Shown one piece after another: positions 1 through 9,126 of a DNA stretch of 64,000 nucleotides (position 1 is the stretch's first letter; every line of letters begins with the position of its first letter). Below the pieces are notes generated by a model. It worked only from the letters and a program-made list of their open reading frames with translations, was not told the DNA's origin and made no database searches. The translations under genes and the position numbers were made by a program. Source of the DNA: Afipia carboxidovorans OM5 (GTDB lineage Bacteria > Pseudomonadota > Alphaproteobacteria > Rhizobiales > Xanthobacteraceae); the NCBI RefSeq assembly GCF_000218565.1, contig NC_015684.1:558001-622000 (forward strand). The letters run 5' to 3'.

Positions 1-43
1 TACTCTCTGAGCGGCTCCATCCCTTTTGCCGAATGGAGCACGT

Positions 44-2035
44 ATGCGCGGAGGCCGAATCCTTTGGGGTCAGATCGTCGTCGTCTTCGCCATTGCCCTG
101 GTGATGACGTGGGCGGCAACGCAATGGACGGCGTGGCGGCTCGGCTTTCAGGCGCAGCTTGGCAATCCATGGTTCGAACTGGTCGGCTGGCCCGTCTATT
201 ATCCCCCGGCCTTCTTCTGGTGGTGGTTCTCTTTCGACGCCTACGCGCCGTCGATCTTCACCGAAGGATCGTTCATCGCGGTGTCCGGCGGCTTCATCGC
301 CATCGTTGCTGCCATCACCATGTCGGTCATTCGCGCGCGCGAATCCCGCAACGTCGCGACCTACGGTTCTGCCCGATGGGCGGAGAACAGGGAAATCCGC
401 GCCGCCGGACTGCTCGACCCCGATGGCGTCGTGCTTGGCCGGTTTGAACGCGAATACCTGCGCCATGACGGCCCCGAGCATGTGTTGTGCTTCGCACCGA
501 CGCGATCGGGTAAAGGCGTCGGCCTCGTTGTGCCGACGCTGCTGACCTGGCCGGGAAGCTGCATCGTTCACGACATCAAAGGCGAGAACTGGAATCTCAC
601 GGCCGGCTTCCGCGCGAAGCACGGCCGCGTGCTGCTGTTCGATCCGACCAACGCTAAGTCATCGGCCTACAATCCGCTTCTGGAAGTACGGCAGGGCGAA
701 TGGGAAGTTCGCGACGTGCAGAACATCGCGGATATTCTGGTCGATCCGGAAGGGAGCTTGGACAAGCGCAACCACTGGGAAAAGACCAGCCATTCCCTTC
801 TGGTTGGCGCGATCCTGCATGTCCTCTACGCGGAGAAGGATAAGACGCTGGCGGGCGTCGCAAACTTCCTGTCCGATCCGCGCCGGCCGGTGGAGGCGAC
901 CTTGCGCGCGATGATGGACACGCCGCATCTCGGTGAGGCCGGTGTTCATCCTGCTATCGCGTCATCGGCCCGCGAGCTGTTGAACAAGTCCGAGAACGAA
1001 CGCTCCGGTGTGCTGAGCACAGCTATGAGTTTTCTCGGCCTCTACCGCGATCCCGTCGTGGCGCGCGTCACGGCGCGCTGCGACTGGCGCATCGCCGATC
1101 TGGTGGCAAGCGGTGAGGCGGTGAGCCTCTATCTCGTGGTCCCGCCTTCCGACATCAACCGCACGAAACCTTTGATTCGGCTGATCCTCAACCAGATCGG
1201 CCGCAGACTAACCGAAGAACTGAAAACCTCCGGCAAGCGCCGCCGCCTGCTGCTGATGCTGGACGAGTTTCCCGCACTCGGCCGGCTCGATTTCTTTGAA
1301 TCGGCGCTTGCCTTCATGGCCGGCTATGGGATCAAAAGCTTCCTGATTGCGCAGAGCCTCAACCAGATCGAGCGCGCTTACGGCCCGAACAATTCCATCC
1401 TCGACAACTGCCACGTCCGCGTCGCCTTCGCGACCAACGACGAGCGCACCGCCAAGCGCGTATCGGATTCGCTCGGCACGGCGACGGAGCTGCGCGATTC
1501 CACCAACTACGCCGGGCACAGATTGTCGCCGTGGCTGGGGCATCTCATGGTGTCGCGGCAGGAGACGGCGCGGCCACTTTTGACGCCGGGCGAGATCATG
1601 CAACTTCCGCCCGCCGACGAAATCGTCATGGTGGCGGGCACGCCGCCGATCCGCGCGACCAAAGCCCGCTACTATGAGGATGCGCGCTTCAAGGAACGCA
1701 TTCTGCCGCCGCCCGATCCCGCAACTCGACCAGCGGAAGCAGTGCATGGAAGGTCGGATGACTGGTCGCGCCGTGTCGTCACCGCCGCCAACGCTTTGGC
1801 CACAAGCGCTACCGTCGGCGGTGACGGCGATCCCGCCAATGCCGGCATTCGCCGCGAACCAGAGTTGCCTGAGCATGAGGAAATCGTCGCGCCGCCGCGC
1901 CCGCCGGAGCAGGAGTTCGATCTTCTGGACGACGAGCCCGACATCGACGCGGCGAAGGCCCGCGCGCTGCGTTCGCATATCCGTCTGGTCGCACGGCAAG
2001 CGTCCCTCGACCCTGGCGATGGCATCGAGCTTTAG
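44..2035 (+). CDS. traG: Conjugative transfer coupling protein TraG (VirD4 family)
   Basis: The 663-residue product is the inner-membrane ATPase that hands the relaxase-DNA complex to the mating-pair channel. Two membrane segments lie in the first 100 residues. A P-loop (PTRSGKG) lies near residue 155 and a Walker B strand (LLLMLDEFPALG) near 405, as in VirD4/TraG proteins. I chose the ATG at 44, which has a GGAG a few bases upstream. A TTG six codons earlier is also in frame, and a stop at 8-10 rules out a longer protein. The tail after about residue 560 is acidic and low in complexity. The next gene starts 9 bases downstream, so the two are probably co-transcribed. Confidence 0.93.
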   Translation: MRGGRILWGQIVVVFAIALVMTWAATQWTAWRLGFQAQLGNPWFELVGWPVYYPPAFFWWWFSFDAYAPSIFTEGSFIAVSGGFIAIVAAITMSVIRARESRNVATYGSARWAENREIRAAGLLDPDGVVLGRFEREYLRHDGPEHVLCFAPTRSGKGVGLVVPTLLTWPGSCIVHDIKGENWNLTAGFRAKHGRVLLFDPTNAKSSAYNPLLEVRQGEWEVRDVQNIADILVDPEGSLDKRNHWEKTSHSLLVGAILHVLYAEKDKTLAGVANFLSDPRRPVEATLRAMMDTPHLGEAGVHPAIASSARELLNKSENERSGVLSTAMSFLGLYRDPVVARVTARCDWRIADLVASGEAVSLYLVVPPSDINRTKPLIRLILNQIGRRLTEELKTSGKRRRLLLMLDEFPALGRLDFFESALAFMAGYGIKSFLIAQSLNQIERAYGPNNSILDNCHVRVAFATNDERTAKRVSDSLGTATELRDSTNYAGHRLSPWLGHLMVSRQETARPLLTPGEIMQLPPADEIVMVAGTPPIRATKARYYEDARFKERILPPPDPATRPAEAVHGRSDDWSRRVVTAANALATSATVGGDGDPANAGIRREPELPEHEEIVAPPRPPEQEFDLLDDEPDIDAAKARALRSHIRLVARQASLDPGDGIEL

Positions 2036-2044
2036 GAGGCGCGC

Positions 2045-2503
2045 ATGACGGCCCGCGCCCGCATGAACGTCTATTTCACTCCGGAATTGCTCGCCCAGGT
2101 CGAGGCGCTGGCGCTTCGCCGGCAGGTGTCGAAGTCGGCAATTGTCGAAGCCGCTGTTGCATCCTTCCTGTCCGGCGATTCCGCTGAGAAGCTGGAGGCG
2201 GCCATGTCGCGCCGCCTGGACAAGCTCGGCCGTCAGGTCGATGCGCTCGACGAAGATCTCGCCGTGCTCGGCGAGACCGTCTCGCTGTTCGTTCAATTCT
2301 GGCTCTTGGTCACTCCGCCTGTCCCGGATGGCGCGCAAGCATCCGCCAAGGCAAAAGGCGCGGAGCGGTTCAAGGGCTTCATGCTCACTCTTGGCAAGCG
2401 TTTGGCGACAGGAGACAGGTTCTTGAAGGAGCTATCGCGGGACATCGACTCGTTCGAGAACAAGGCCAGTGATGATGCAACGACGAGTGGCGATCTCGCC
2501 TGA
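2045..2503 (+). CDS. CopG-like ribbon-helix-helix protein
   Basis: The 152-residue protein begins with a short beta strand and two helices (MNVYFTPELLAQVEALALR, then VSKSAIVEAAV), the pattern of CopG/Arc-type DNA-binding proteins. A heptad-like segment at about residues 45-85 may dimerise. Its place between traG and trbB is the usual one for this gene in rhizobial trb clusters, where it is annotated as a CopG family regulator. It could act at oriT or regulate the trb operon. No target site can be assigned from the window. A GGAGG-like ribosome site lies just before the start. Confidence 0.8.
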   Translation: MTARARMNVYFTPELLAQVEALALRRQVSKSAIVEAAVASFLSGDSAEKLEAAMSRRLDKLGRQVDALDEDLAVLGETVSLFVQFWLLVTPPVPDGAQASAKAKGAERFKGFMLTLGKRLATGDRFLKELSRDIDSFENKASDDATTSGDLA

Positions 2504-2599
2504 GTATTCGACCCATCCTATTCGCCGCCGATCCCCACCGTTCCCCGCACGCACCTAAATACTTGTTGAACCGGACTGCTTTCGGGCTCTTTTAATCGA

Positions 2600-2644
2600 C
2601 CCCGCTGCGGGGACCGTCTGTCGCGCCCCGCCAAGAAACGGGGC
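2600..2644 (+). promoter_or_regulatory. Two tandem GC-rich hairpins in the trbB leader
   Basis: In the 145-base gap before trbB two stem-loops follow each other: CCCCG-CTG-CGGGG at 2600-2612 and GCCCCG-(8 nt)-CGGGGC at 2625-2644. The second ends 4 bases before the trbB start codon and would occlude its ribosome site. Neither has a T tract, so they look more like leader structure than a terminator. Function is inference. Confidence 0.35.
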
Positions 2645-2648
2645 CGGA

Positions 2649-3632
2649 ATGTCATCATCACACCAGAAACCGGAAGCGATAGCGCGCGGCGCGCGCATGT
2701 TGCGCACCGCGCTGGGGGCGGCGATCGCGCGCTTTCTGGAAGACCCGGCCGTGGTCGAGGTGATGCTGAATCCCGATGGCCGGATTTGGGTGGACCGGCT
2801 GTCGGAGGGGTTGGCCGACACCGGCGAGACGATGACGGCCGCCGATGGCGAACGCATCGTGCGGCTGGTCGCGCACCATGTCGGCGCGGAGGTTCACGCC
2901 CGCGCGCCGCGCGTCTCGGCCGAACTGCCCGAGACCGGCGAACGGTTCGAGGGCCTGTTGCCGCCGGTTGTCGCCGCACCGGCCTTTGCCATTCGCAAGC
3001 CTGCCGTCGCCGTGTTCACACTCGACGACTATGTGACGGCCGGCATCATGACCGCCGACCAGGCCGCGACGTTGCGCGCGGCCGTCGCCTCGCGCGCCAA
3101 CATCCTCGTCGCGGGCGGCACATCGACCGGCAAGACCACGCTGACCAACGCGCTGCTCGCCGAAGTGGCGAAGGGCGCGGATCGCGTCGTCATCATCGAA
3201 GACACGCGCGAGCTTCAGTGTTCAGCGCCGAACCTTGTCGCCATGCGGACGAAAGACGGCGTGGCGACGCTCTCCGATCTTGTGCGGTCCTCGCTGCGAC
3301 TGCGGCCCGACCGCATTCCCATCGGCGAGGTGCGCGGCGCTGAAGCGCTCGACCTTCTCAAAGCATGGGGGACCGGGCACCCCGGAGGCATCGGCACCAT
3401 TCACGCGGGCACCGGCATCGGCGCGCTGCGCCGGCTCGAACAGCTCATCCAAGAGGCCGTCGTGACCGTCCCGCGCGCGCTGATCGCCGAGACGATCGAC
3501 CTTGTTGCCGTCCTTTCCGGCCGCGGCTCCGCGCGCCGGCTGGCCGAACTCGCCCGCGTCGAAGGGCTCGGCCCGAACGGCGACTACCGCATCACCCCCG
3601 CAACAGAGAACCCGACAGGAGAACCCGAATGA
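2649..3632 (+). CDS. trbB: Conjugal transfer ATPase TrbB (VirB11 family)
   Basis: The 327-residue product is a hexameric secretion ATPase on the inner face of the membrane that powers pilus assembly. The C-terminal half carries a P-loop (GGTSTGKTTL, near residue 155), a Walker B/Asp box (VVIIEDTREL, near 180) and the His box (GTIHAGTGIGALRRLEQL, near 255) of the VirB11/PulE group. The length matches the family. The stop codon overlaps the trbC start (ATGA), so the two are translationally coupled. It opens the eleven-gene trb operon. Confidence 0.95.
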   Translation: MSSSHQKPEAIARGARMLRTALGAAIARFLEDPAVVEVMLNPDGRIWVDRLSEGLADTGETMTAADGERIVRLVAHHVGAEVHARAPRVSAELPETGERFEGLLPPVVAAPAFAIRKPAVAVFTLDDYVTAGIMTADQAATLRAAVASRANILVAGGTSTGKTTLTNALLAEVAKGADRVVIIEDTRELQCSAPNLVAMRTKDGVATLSDLVRSSLRLRPDRIPIGEVRGAEALDLLKAWGTGHPGGIGTIHAGTGIGALRRLEQLIQEAVVTVPRALIAETIDLVAVLSGRGSARRLAELARVEGLGPNGDYRITPATENPTGEPE

Positions 3633-3961
3633 GCCATCGTGCCTTGCGTATCCGCCATTACATCACCACGACCATCGCCACCGTATCCATCAGCATGATG
3701 CTGGTGCCGGCCGCTCATGCCTCCGGCTCGTCGATGCCGTGGGAACAGCCACTTCAGCAAATCCTCCAGTCGATCGAGGGGCCTGTCGCCAAGATCGTCG
3801 CCGTTATCATCATCATCGCGACCGGCCTTGCGCTCGCTTTCGGCGACACGTCCGGCGGCTTCCGCCGCCTGATCCAGATCGTGTTCGGCCTGTCGATCGC
3901 GTTCGCGGCCAGCTCGTTCTTCTTGAGTTTCTTTTCGTTCGGCGGCGGGGCGTTGGTCTGA
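3629..3961 (+). CDS. trbC: Conjugal transfer pilin TrbC (VirB2 family)
   Basis: This is a 110-residue small hydrophobic protein. A long signal peptide ends near AHASG (about residue 32) and is followed by two membrane segments, around residues 52-72 and 82-103, separated by a short polar loop (GDTSGGFRR). That is the form of a VirB2/TrbC pilin precursor, the main subunit of the conjugative pilus. I chose the ATG at 3629, which overlaps the trbB stop by four bases. The gene ends in an overlap with trbD. Confidence 0.88.
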   Translation: MSHRALRIRHYITTTIATVSISMMLVPAAHASGSSMPWEQPLQQILQSIEGPVAKIVAVIIIIATGLALAFGDTSGGFRRLIQIVFGLSIAFAASSFFLSFFSFGGGALV

Positions 3962-4242
3962 TGGCGACCGCCTTTGAACAGCTCGACGCGGTGCCGGGAT
4001 ATTCGATCCCGGTGCATCGCGCGCTGACGGAACACATCCTGCTTGGCGGCGCACCGCGCTCCATCGCGATTCTGAACGGCACGTTGGCCGGGGCCGTGGG
4101 CCTTGGCCTTCGTCTCTGGCTGGTCGGGCTGCTGATCTGGGCGATCGGTCATTTCGCGGCGGTGTGGGCGGCGAAGCGCGATCCGCTCTTTGTCGAAGTC
4201 GGGCGCAGGCATCTGCGCATTCCCGGTCATCTGTCGGTCTGA
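3961..4242 (+). CDS. trbD: Conjugal transfer protein TrbD (VirB3 family)
   Basis: The 93-residue inner-membrane protein has one or two membrane segments around residues 38-66 (LAGAVGLGLRLWLVGLLIWAIGHF). A charged C-terminus contains KRDPLFVEVGRRH, and the DP-F motif is typical of VirB3/TrbD. It works with the TrbE ATPase in pilus assembly. The ATG at 3961 shares a base with the trbC stop. A 14-base gap with a GGAAG ribosome site separates it from trbE. Confidence 0.9.
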   Translation: MATAFEQLDAVPGYSIPVHRALTEHILLGGAPRSIAILNGTLAGAVGLGLRLWLVGLLIWAIGHFAAVWAAKRDPLFVEVGRRHLRIPGHLSV

Positions 4243-4256
4243 GGGAAGCGTAAGCC

Positions 4257-6713
4257 ATGCTGAACCTCGCCGAATATCGTCGCAATGCTCAACGGCTGGC
4301 GGATTATCTGCCCTGGGTCGCGCTCGTCGCCGAAGGCGTCGTGCTCAACAAGGACGGCTCATTCCAGCGCACGGCGCGGTTTCGCGGTCCTGATCTGGAT
4401 TCCGCCGTCGCGGCCGAGCTGGTCGCCGTCGCCGGACGCATCAACAACGCCTTCCGCCGTCTCGGCTCCGGCTGGAGCATCTTTGTCGAGGCGCAGCGGC
4501 ATGAGGCTTCGACCTATCCGAACAGCATCTTTCCCGATCCGGCGTCGGCCATCGTCGATGCCGAGCGCAAAGCCGATTTCGAGCAAGCGGGCGCGCATTT
4601 CGTGTCGGGCTACTTCCTGACTTTCCTGTTTCTCCCGCCGGCCGAGGAAGCCGCGCGCGCGGAAACCTGGCTTTATGAGGGCCGCGAGCAATCCGGCGTC
4701 GATCCGCATGAAATCCTGCGTGCGTTCACCGACCGCACCGACCGCGTGCTGGCGCTGCTCGACGGCTTCATGCCGGAATGCGCGTGGCTCGATGACGCCG
4801 AGACGCTGACCTATCTGCATTCCTGCATCTCCACGAAGCACCATCGCGTGCGCGTACCGGAAACGCCGGTCTATCTTGACGCGCTACTGGCGGATCAGCC
4901 GCTGACCGGCGGGCTGGAGCCGCGCCTTGGCGACCAGCATGTGCGCGTCCTCACCGTCGTCGGATTCCCGACCGCGACGACGCCCGGCTTGTTGGACGAC
5001 TTGAACAAGCTGGCGTTCGCATACCGCTGGAGCACGCGGGCGATTCTGCTCGACAAGACCGACGCGACGAAACTGCTGACCAAGATCAGGCGGCAATGGT
5101 TCGCGAAACGAAAGTCGGTTGCCGCGATCCTCAAGGAAGTGATGACGAACGAAGCATCCGTTCTCGTGGATACGGATGCGGCGAACAAGGCGGCGGATGC
5201 CGACATGGCCCTTCAAGAGCTTGGGGCCGACGTAGCGGGCATGGCCTACGTCACCGCGACGATCACGGTCTGGGATGCCGATCCGCGTCTGGCGCAGGAG
5301 AAATTGCGCTTAGTCGAGAAGGTCATTCAGGGCCGCGATTTCACGGCGATGATCGAGACCGTCAACGCGGTGGACGCCTGGCTCGGCAGTCTGCCCGGAC
5401 ACGCCTACGCCAATGTCCGGCAACCGCCGATCTCGACACTCAATCTCGCCCACATGATCCCCTTGAGCGCCGTGTGGGCGGGGCCGGAACGGGATGAACA
5501 TCTCGGTGCGCCCCCCTTGCTTTACGGCAAGACCGAAGGAAGCACCCCGTTCCGGTTATCTTTGCATGTTGGCGACGTCGGCCACACGCTCGTCGTCGGC
5601 CCGACCGGCGCGGGTAAGAGCGTGCTGCTGGCGTTGATGGCCTTGCAATTCCGCCGCTACGCCGATGCGCAGGTCTTCGCCTTCGACTTCGGCGGCTCGA
5701 TCCGCGCCGCTGCGCTCGCCATGGGCGGCGATTGGCACGACCTCGGCGGCGGGCTGACCGAAGGGGACGAGTTCTCCGTTTCGCTCCAGCCGCTCGCCCG
5801 CATCCACGACACCTATGAACGCGCCTGGGCGGCCGACTGGATCGTCGCCATCCTCATGCGTGAAGGCATCGCGATCACGCCGGAGGTGAAAGAGCACCTT
5901 TGGACGGCGCTGACTTCGCTGGCGTCGGCTCCAGTTGAGGAACGCACCATCACCGGCTTGTGCGTGCTGCTCCAGTCGAACGATCTCAAGCAGGCGCTGC
6001 GGCCGTATTGCGTTGGCGGTCCTTACGGCCGCTTGCTCGACGCTGAATCCGAACACCTCGGCAGTTCGGAAGTGCAGGCGTTCGAGATAGAGGGCCTTGT
6101 CGGGACGGGTGCAGCGCCCGCCGTGCTCGCCTACCTGTTCCACCGCATCGGCGATCGGCTCGACGGCCGCCCGACGATGCTCATCATCGACGAAGGCTGG
6201 CTTGCGCTGGACGACGATGGTTTCGCCGGCCAGCTCCGCGAATGGCTGAAGACGCTCAGAAAAAAGAACGCCTCCGTCATCTTCGCTACGCAAAGCCTGT
6301 CCGACATCGACAATTCCGCGATTGCGCCGGCGATCATCGAAAGCTGCCCGACGCGGCTGCTGTTGCCGAACGAACGTGCGATCGAACCGCAGATCACGGC
6401 CATCTATCGCCGTTTTGGCCTCAATGACCGCCAGATCGAGATTTTGGCGCGGGCGACGCCGAAGCGGGACTATTACTGCCAGAGCCGTCGCGGCAATCGC
6501 CTGTTCGAGTTGGGCCTGTCGGAAGTGGGCCTCGCGCTCTGCGCCGCGTCTTCCAAATCCGACCAGACGTTGATTGCGCAAATCGTTGCCGAACACGGCC
6601 GCGAGGGATTCCTGACGGCCTGGCTCACCGCCCGCGATGCCGGTTGGGCGGTCGATCTCCTTCCGAACTTTTCAACGCTCACCCCCCTGACAGAAGAGGA
6701 GCTTCAACCATGA
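4257..6713 (+). CDS. trbE: Conjugal transfer ATPase TrbE (VirB4 family)
   Basis: The 818-residue product is the large VirB4-type ATPase of the mating-pair apparatus. The N-terminal half (about residues 1-420) is the CagE/TrbE/VirB domain. The C-terminal half has the P-loop VVGPTGAGKSVLL near residue 447 and Walker B PTMLIIDEGW near 640, followed by IFATQSLSDIDNS, the usual VirB4 sensor region. The length is normal for the family. The stop at 6711-6713 overlaps the trbJ ATG at 6710. No sign of truncation or frameshift was seen. Confidence 0.95.
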   Translation: MLNLAEYRRNAQRLADYLPWVALVAEGVVLNKDGSFQRTARFRGPDLDSAVAAELVAVAGRINNAFRRLGSGWSIFVEAQRHEASTYPNSIFPDPASAIVDAERKADFEQAGAHFVSGYFLTFLFLPPAEEAARAETWLYEGREQSGVDPHEILRAFTDRTDRVLALLDGFMPECAWLDDAETLTYLHSCISTKHHRVRVPETPVYLDALLADQPLTGGLEPRLGDQHVRVLTVVGFPTATTPGLLDDLNKLAFAYRWSTRAILLDKTDATKLLTKIRRQWFAKRKSVAAILKEVMTNEASVLVDTDAANKAADADMALQELGADVAGMAYVTATITVWDADPRLAQEKLRLVEKVIQGRDFTAMIETVNAVDAWLGSLPGHAYANVRQPPISTLNLAHMIPLSAVWAGPERDEHLGAPPLLYGKTEGSTPFRLSLHVGDVGHTLVVGPTGAGKSVLLALMALQFRRYADAQVFAFDFGGSIRAAALAMGGDWHDLGGGLTEGDEFSVSLQPLARIHDTYERAWAADWIVAILMREGIAITPEVKEHLWTALTSLASAPVEERTITGLCVLLQSNDLKQALRPYCVGGPYGRLLDAESEHLGSSEVQAFEIEGLVGTGAAPAVLAYLFHRIGDRLDGRPTMLIIDEGWLALDDDGFAGQLREWLKTLRKKNASVIFATQSLSDIDNSAIAPAIIESCPTRLLLPNERAIEPQITAIYRRFGLNDRQIEILARATPKRDYYCQSRRGNRLFELGLSEVGLALCAASSKSDQTLIAQIVAEHGREGFLTAWLTARDAGWAVDLLPNFSTLTPLTEEELQP

Positions 6714-7468
6714 TGATCCGTCATTCCCGTTCGCGCGCCATTCTCATGGCCGCGACCATGCTTGCCGCGCCCATCGCATTGTCACCGATGCTGGCGACGC
6801 CCGCTCACGCCCTCATCGTGTTCGATCCGTCGAACTATGCGCAGAACGTCATTCAGGCGGCACGGGCGCTGGAGCAGATCACCCATCAGATCACTTCGCT
6901 TCAGAACGAAGCGCAGATGCTCATCAATCAGGCCCGCAACCTGGTGAGCCTGCCGTTCTCCTCGCTCCAGCAGCTTCAGCAGTCGGTGCAGAAGACGCAG
7001 CAGCTTTTGAATCAGGCGCAGAACATCGGCTTCGACGTGCAGAAGATCGACCAGATGTTTGCCCAAAAATACGCCAACGTCTCCATGTCCGCGAGCGACC
7101 GGCAGCTTGTTGCTGACGCGCGCTCGCGCTGGCAGAACACGGTTGGCGGCTTGCAGGACGCCATGCGCGTGCAGGCCGGTGTCGTCGGCAACATCGACAC
7201 GAACCGCACGCAAATATCGAACCTCGTCAGCCAGAGCCAGGGCGCAACGGGCGCGCTGCAAGCGACGCAGGCGGGCAACCAGTTGCTCGCCCTGCAATCG
7301 CAGCAGCTCTCCGATCTGGTGGCGCTGGTCTCCGCCAACGGCCGCGCCGATGCGCTGACACAGGCCGAACGCGCGGCTGCGGCCGAACAGGGCCGCGAGC
7401 AGCGCCGCCGCTTCCTGACGCCGGGCGCGGGCTACACGCCCGGCAACGCCCGCATGTTCGGCAACTGA
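6710..7468 (+). CDS. trbJ: Conjugal transfer protein TrbJ (VirB5-like)
   Basis: The 252-residue exported protein has a signal peptide of about 35 residues ending at THPAHA-like sequence (TPAHALIVFDPSNYAQN). The mature part is rich in Gln and Ala and strongly coiled-coil (residues about 50-125 and 180-235), as in TrbJ/VirB5 proteins that sit at the pilus tip or in the periplasm. VFDPSNYAQN near the mature N-terminus is typical of TrbJ. The start overlaps the trbE stop. A 21-base gap with GGGAG precedes trbK. Confidence 0.92.
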   Translation: MMIRHSRSRAILMAATMLAAPIALSPMLATPAHALIVFDPSNYAQNVIQAARALEQITHQITSLQNEAQMLINQARNLVSLPFSSLQQLQQSVQKTQQLLNQAQNIGFDVQKIDQMFAQKYANVSMSASDRQLVADARSRWQNTVGGLQDAMRVQAGVVGNIDTNRTQISNLVSQSQGATGALQATQAGNQLLALQSQQLSDLVALVSANGRADALTQAERAAAAEQGREQRRRFLTPGAGYTPGNARMFGN

Positions 7469-7489
7469 GGGCCAGAAGGGAGCAACGTC

Positions 7490-7780
7490 ATGGACGGCAA
7501 GATGCTGGCACGTCTCGGCGCTGTCGTGTTCATCGCCATCGCGATCACGGCAACCGTGGTCGAGATGACGCGCAAGGAAGACGCGCCGGCATCGCCATCG
7601 GCGCACGCCCTTGAGCCGGAACGCGATCCGCTGCGCGAGAGCCAGCGCCGGTGCCAGCAGCTTGGCCAGCAAGCGGCCGACGATCCCGAATGCCTGCGCA
7701 CATGGGCAAAGACGCGCGACCGCTTTCTTGGTCGCACGTCTGCGCCGTCGGCGGCGAACACGACGACGGAGGCACGCTGA
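7490..7780 (+). CDS. trbK: TrbK-like small membrane protein (entry exclusion, TrbK-alt type)
   Basis: The 96-residue protein has one N-terminal membrane segment (residues about 6-24) and a charged periplasmic tail. Two cysteines flank a conserved-looking helix (RRCQQLGQQA...DPECLRTWAKTRDRF). Position between trbJ and trbL and this Cys-containing motif match the TrbK-alt proteins of rhizobial trb operons. Classical TrbK is a lipoprotein that blocks entry of the same element. No lipobox is present here, so the exclusion role is inferred from position. The stop overlaps the trbL ATG. Confidence 0.75.
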   Translation: MDGKMLARLGAVVFIAIAITATVVEMTRKEDAPASPSAHALEPERDPLRESQRRCQQLGQQAADDPECLRTWAKTRDRFLGRTSAPSAANTTTEAR

Positions 7781-9126
7781 TGGGCGGCTCCGGCGTCATC
7801 GACAATTTTCTGGGCACGTTCACGCGCTACATCGACAGTGGGTTCGGCCTACTCGGCGGCGAGGTTGCGTTCGTCGCCACGACGCTCATCGTCATCGACG
7901 TGACCTTGGCCGCGCTGTTCTGGAGCTGGGGCGCGGACGACGACATTATTGCGCGGCTGGTCAAGAAGACGCTGTTCGTCGGCGTGTTCGCTTACCTGAT
8001 CGGCAACTGGAACAACCTGGCGCATATCATCTTCGACAGCTTCGCCGGTCTCGGCCTGAAGGCGAGCGGCACGGGCTTCACCGTGCAGGATCTGATGCGC
8101 CCCGGCAAGGTCGCACAGACCGGCCTCGACGCGGCGCGGCCGCTGCTCGAATCCATATCCGACCTGATGGGCTGGGTCGCGTTCTTCGAGAATTTCATCC
8201 AAATCGCGTGCCTGCTGTTCGCCTGGGCACTGGTCATCCTCGCCTTCTTCATTCTGGCGATCCAGCTTTTCGTGACGCTGATCGAGTTCAAGCTGTCCAC
8301 GCTGGCCGGCTTCGTTCTCATCCCGTTCGGCCTGTTCGGCAAGACCGCCTTCATGGCCGAGCGCGTGCTTGGCAATGTGATTTCTTCCGGCATCAAGGTT
8401 CTGGTGCTCGCCGTCATCATCGGCATCGGCTCGACGCTGTTCAGTGAGTTCACGCGCGGCTTTGGCGGCGTCACGCCGACCATCGACGACGCCATGGCAA
8501 TCGTGCTGGCGGCACTTTCGCTGGTCGGACTCGGCATCTTTGGACCTGGCATCGCATCCGGCCTTGTCTCGGGCGGCCCGCAGCTTGGCGCGGGCGCGGT
8601 GATGGGAACGGGCCTTGCCGTTGGCGGTGCAGCCTTTGCAGCCGGCGGCGGCGCAATGCTGGCCGCGCGAGGCGGAGCCGCCGCATTGTCTGGAGGCGCA
8701 GCCGCCGTGCGCGGTGGCGCGACCGCAGCCGGCGCTGCGTCCGCCGCCTACAGCCTCGGCTCGTTCGGCCAGTCCGGCGCGTCCGGTGTTGCCTCCGGTC
8801 TCGGTGGCATTGCGCGTGCTGCCGGCGGCGCGGCCACATCGCCGCTTCGCCGTGCCGCTGGAAGCGTCAAATCCAGCTTCTCCGATGGCGTCAAATCTGG
8901 CTTCGGTGCAACCGGCGGCTCATCGACCATGGGCACGGTCGCCGGCACGGACGACAGTGCTTCCGCATCCTCACAGGCCACGGGGACGCCGCCTGGCTGG
9001 GCGCAGCGAACGCGCCGATCCGGCCATGCAAGCCATGCCGTCCAGACCGCCGCCCACGCCCTGCGCTCCGGCGACGGCCATGGCTCCGGTTCTTCCGTCA
9101 ACCTCTCCGAAAGTGACCGCTCATGA
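7780..9126 (+). CDS. trbL: Conjugal transfer protein TrbL (VirB6 family)
   Basis: The 448-residue polytopic inner-membrane protein has about six membrane segments between residues 25 and 270, then a long Gly/Ala/Ser-rich tail from about residue 270 to the end. This is the standard build of TrbL, the channel component. The ATG at 7780 overlaps the trbK stop; earlier in-frame starts lie inside trbK and are unlikely. The low-complexity tail is normal for the family. The last bases overlap trbF by four (ATGA). Confidence 0.92.
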   Translation: MGGSGVIDNFLGTFTRYIDSGFGLLGGEVAFVATTLIVIDVTLAALFWSWGADDDIIARLVKKTLFVGVFAYLIGNWNNLAHIIFDSFAGLGLKASGTGFTVQDLMRPGKVAQTGLDAARPLLESISDLMGWVAFFENFIQIACLLFAWALVILAFFILAIQLFVTLIEFKLSTLAGFVLIPFGLFGKTAFMAERVLGNVISSGIKVLVLAVIIGIGSTLFSEFTRGFGGVTPTIDDAMAIVLAALSLVGLGIFGPGIASGLVSGGPQLGAGAVMGTGLAVGGAAFAAGGGAMLAARGGAAALSGGAAAVRGGATAAGAASAAYSLGSFGQSGASGVASGLGGIARAAGGAATSPLRRAAGSVKSSFSDGVKSGFGATGGSSTMGTVAGTDDSASASSQATGTPPGWAQRTRRSGHASHAVQTAAHALRSGDGHGSGSSVNLSESDRS

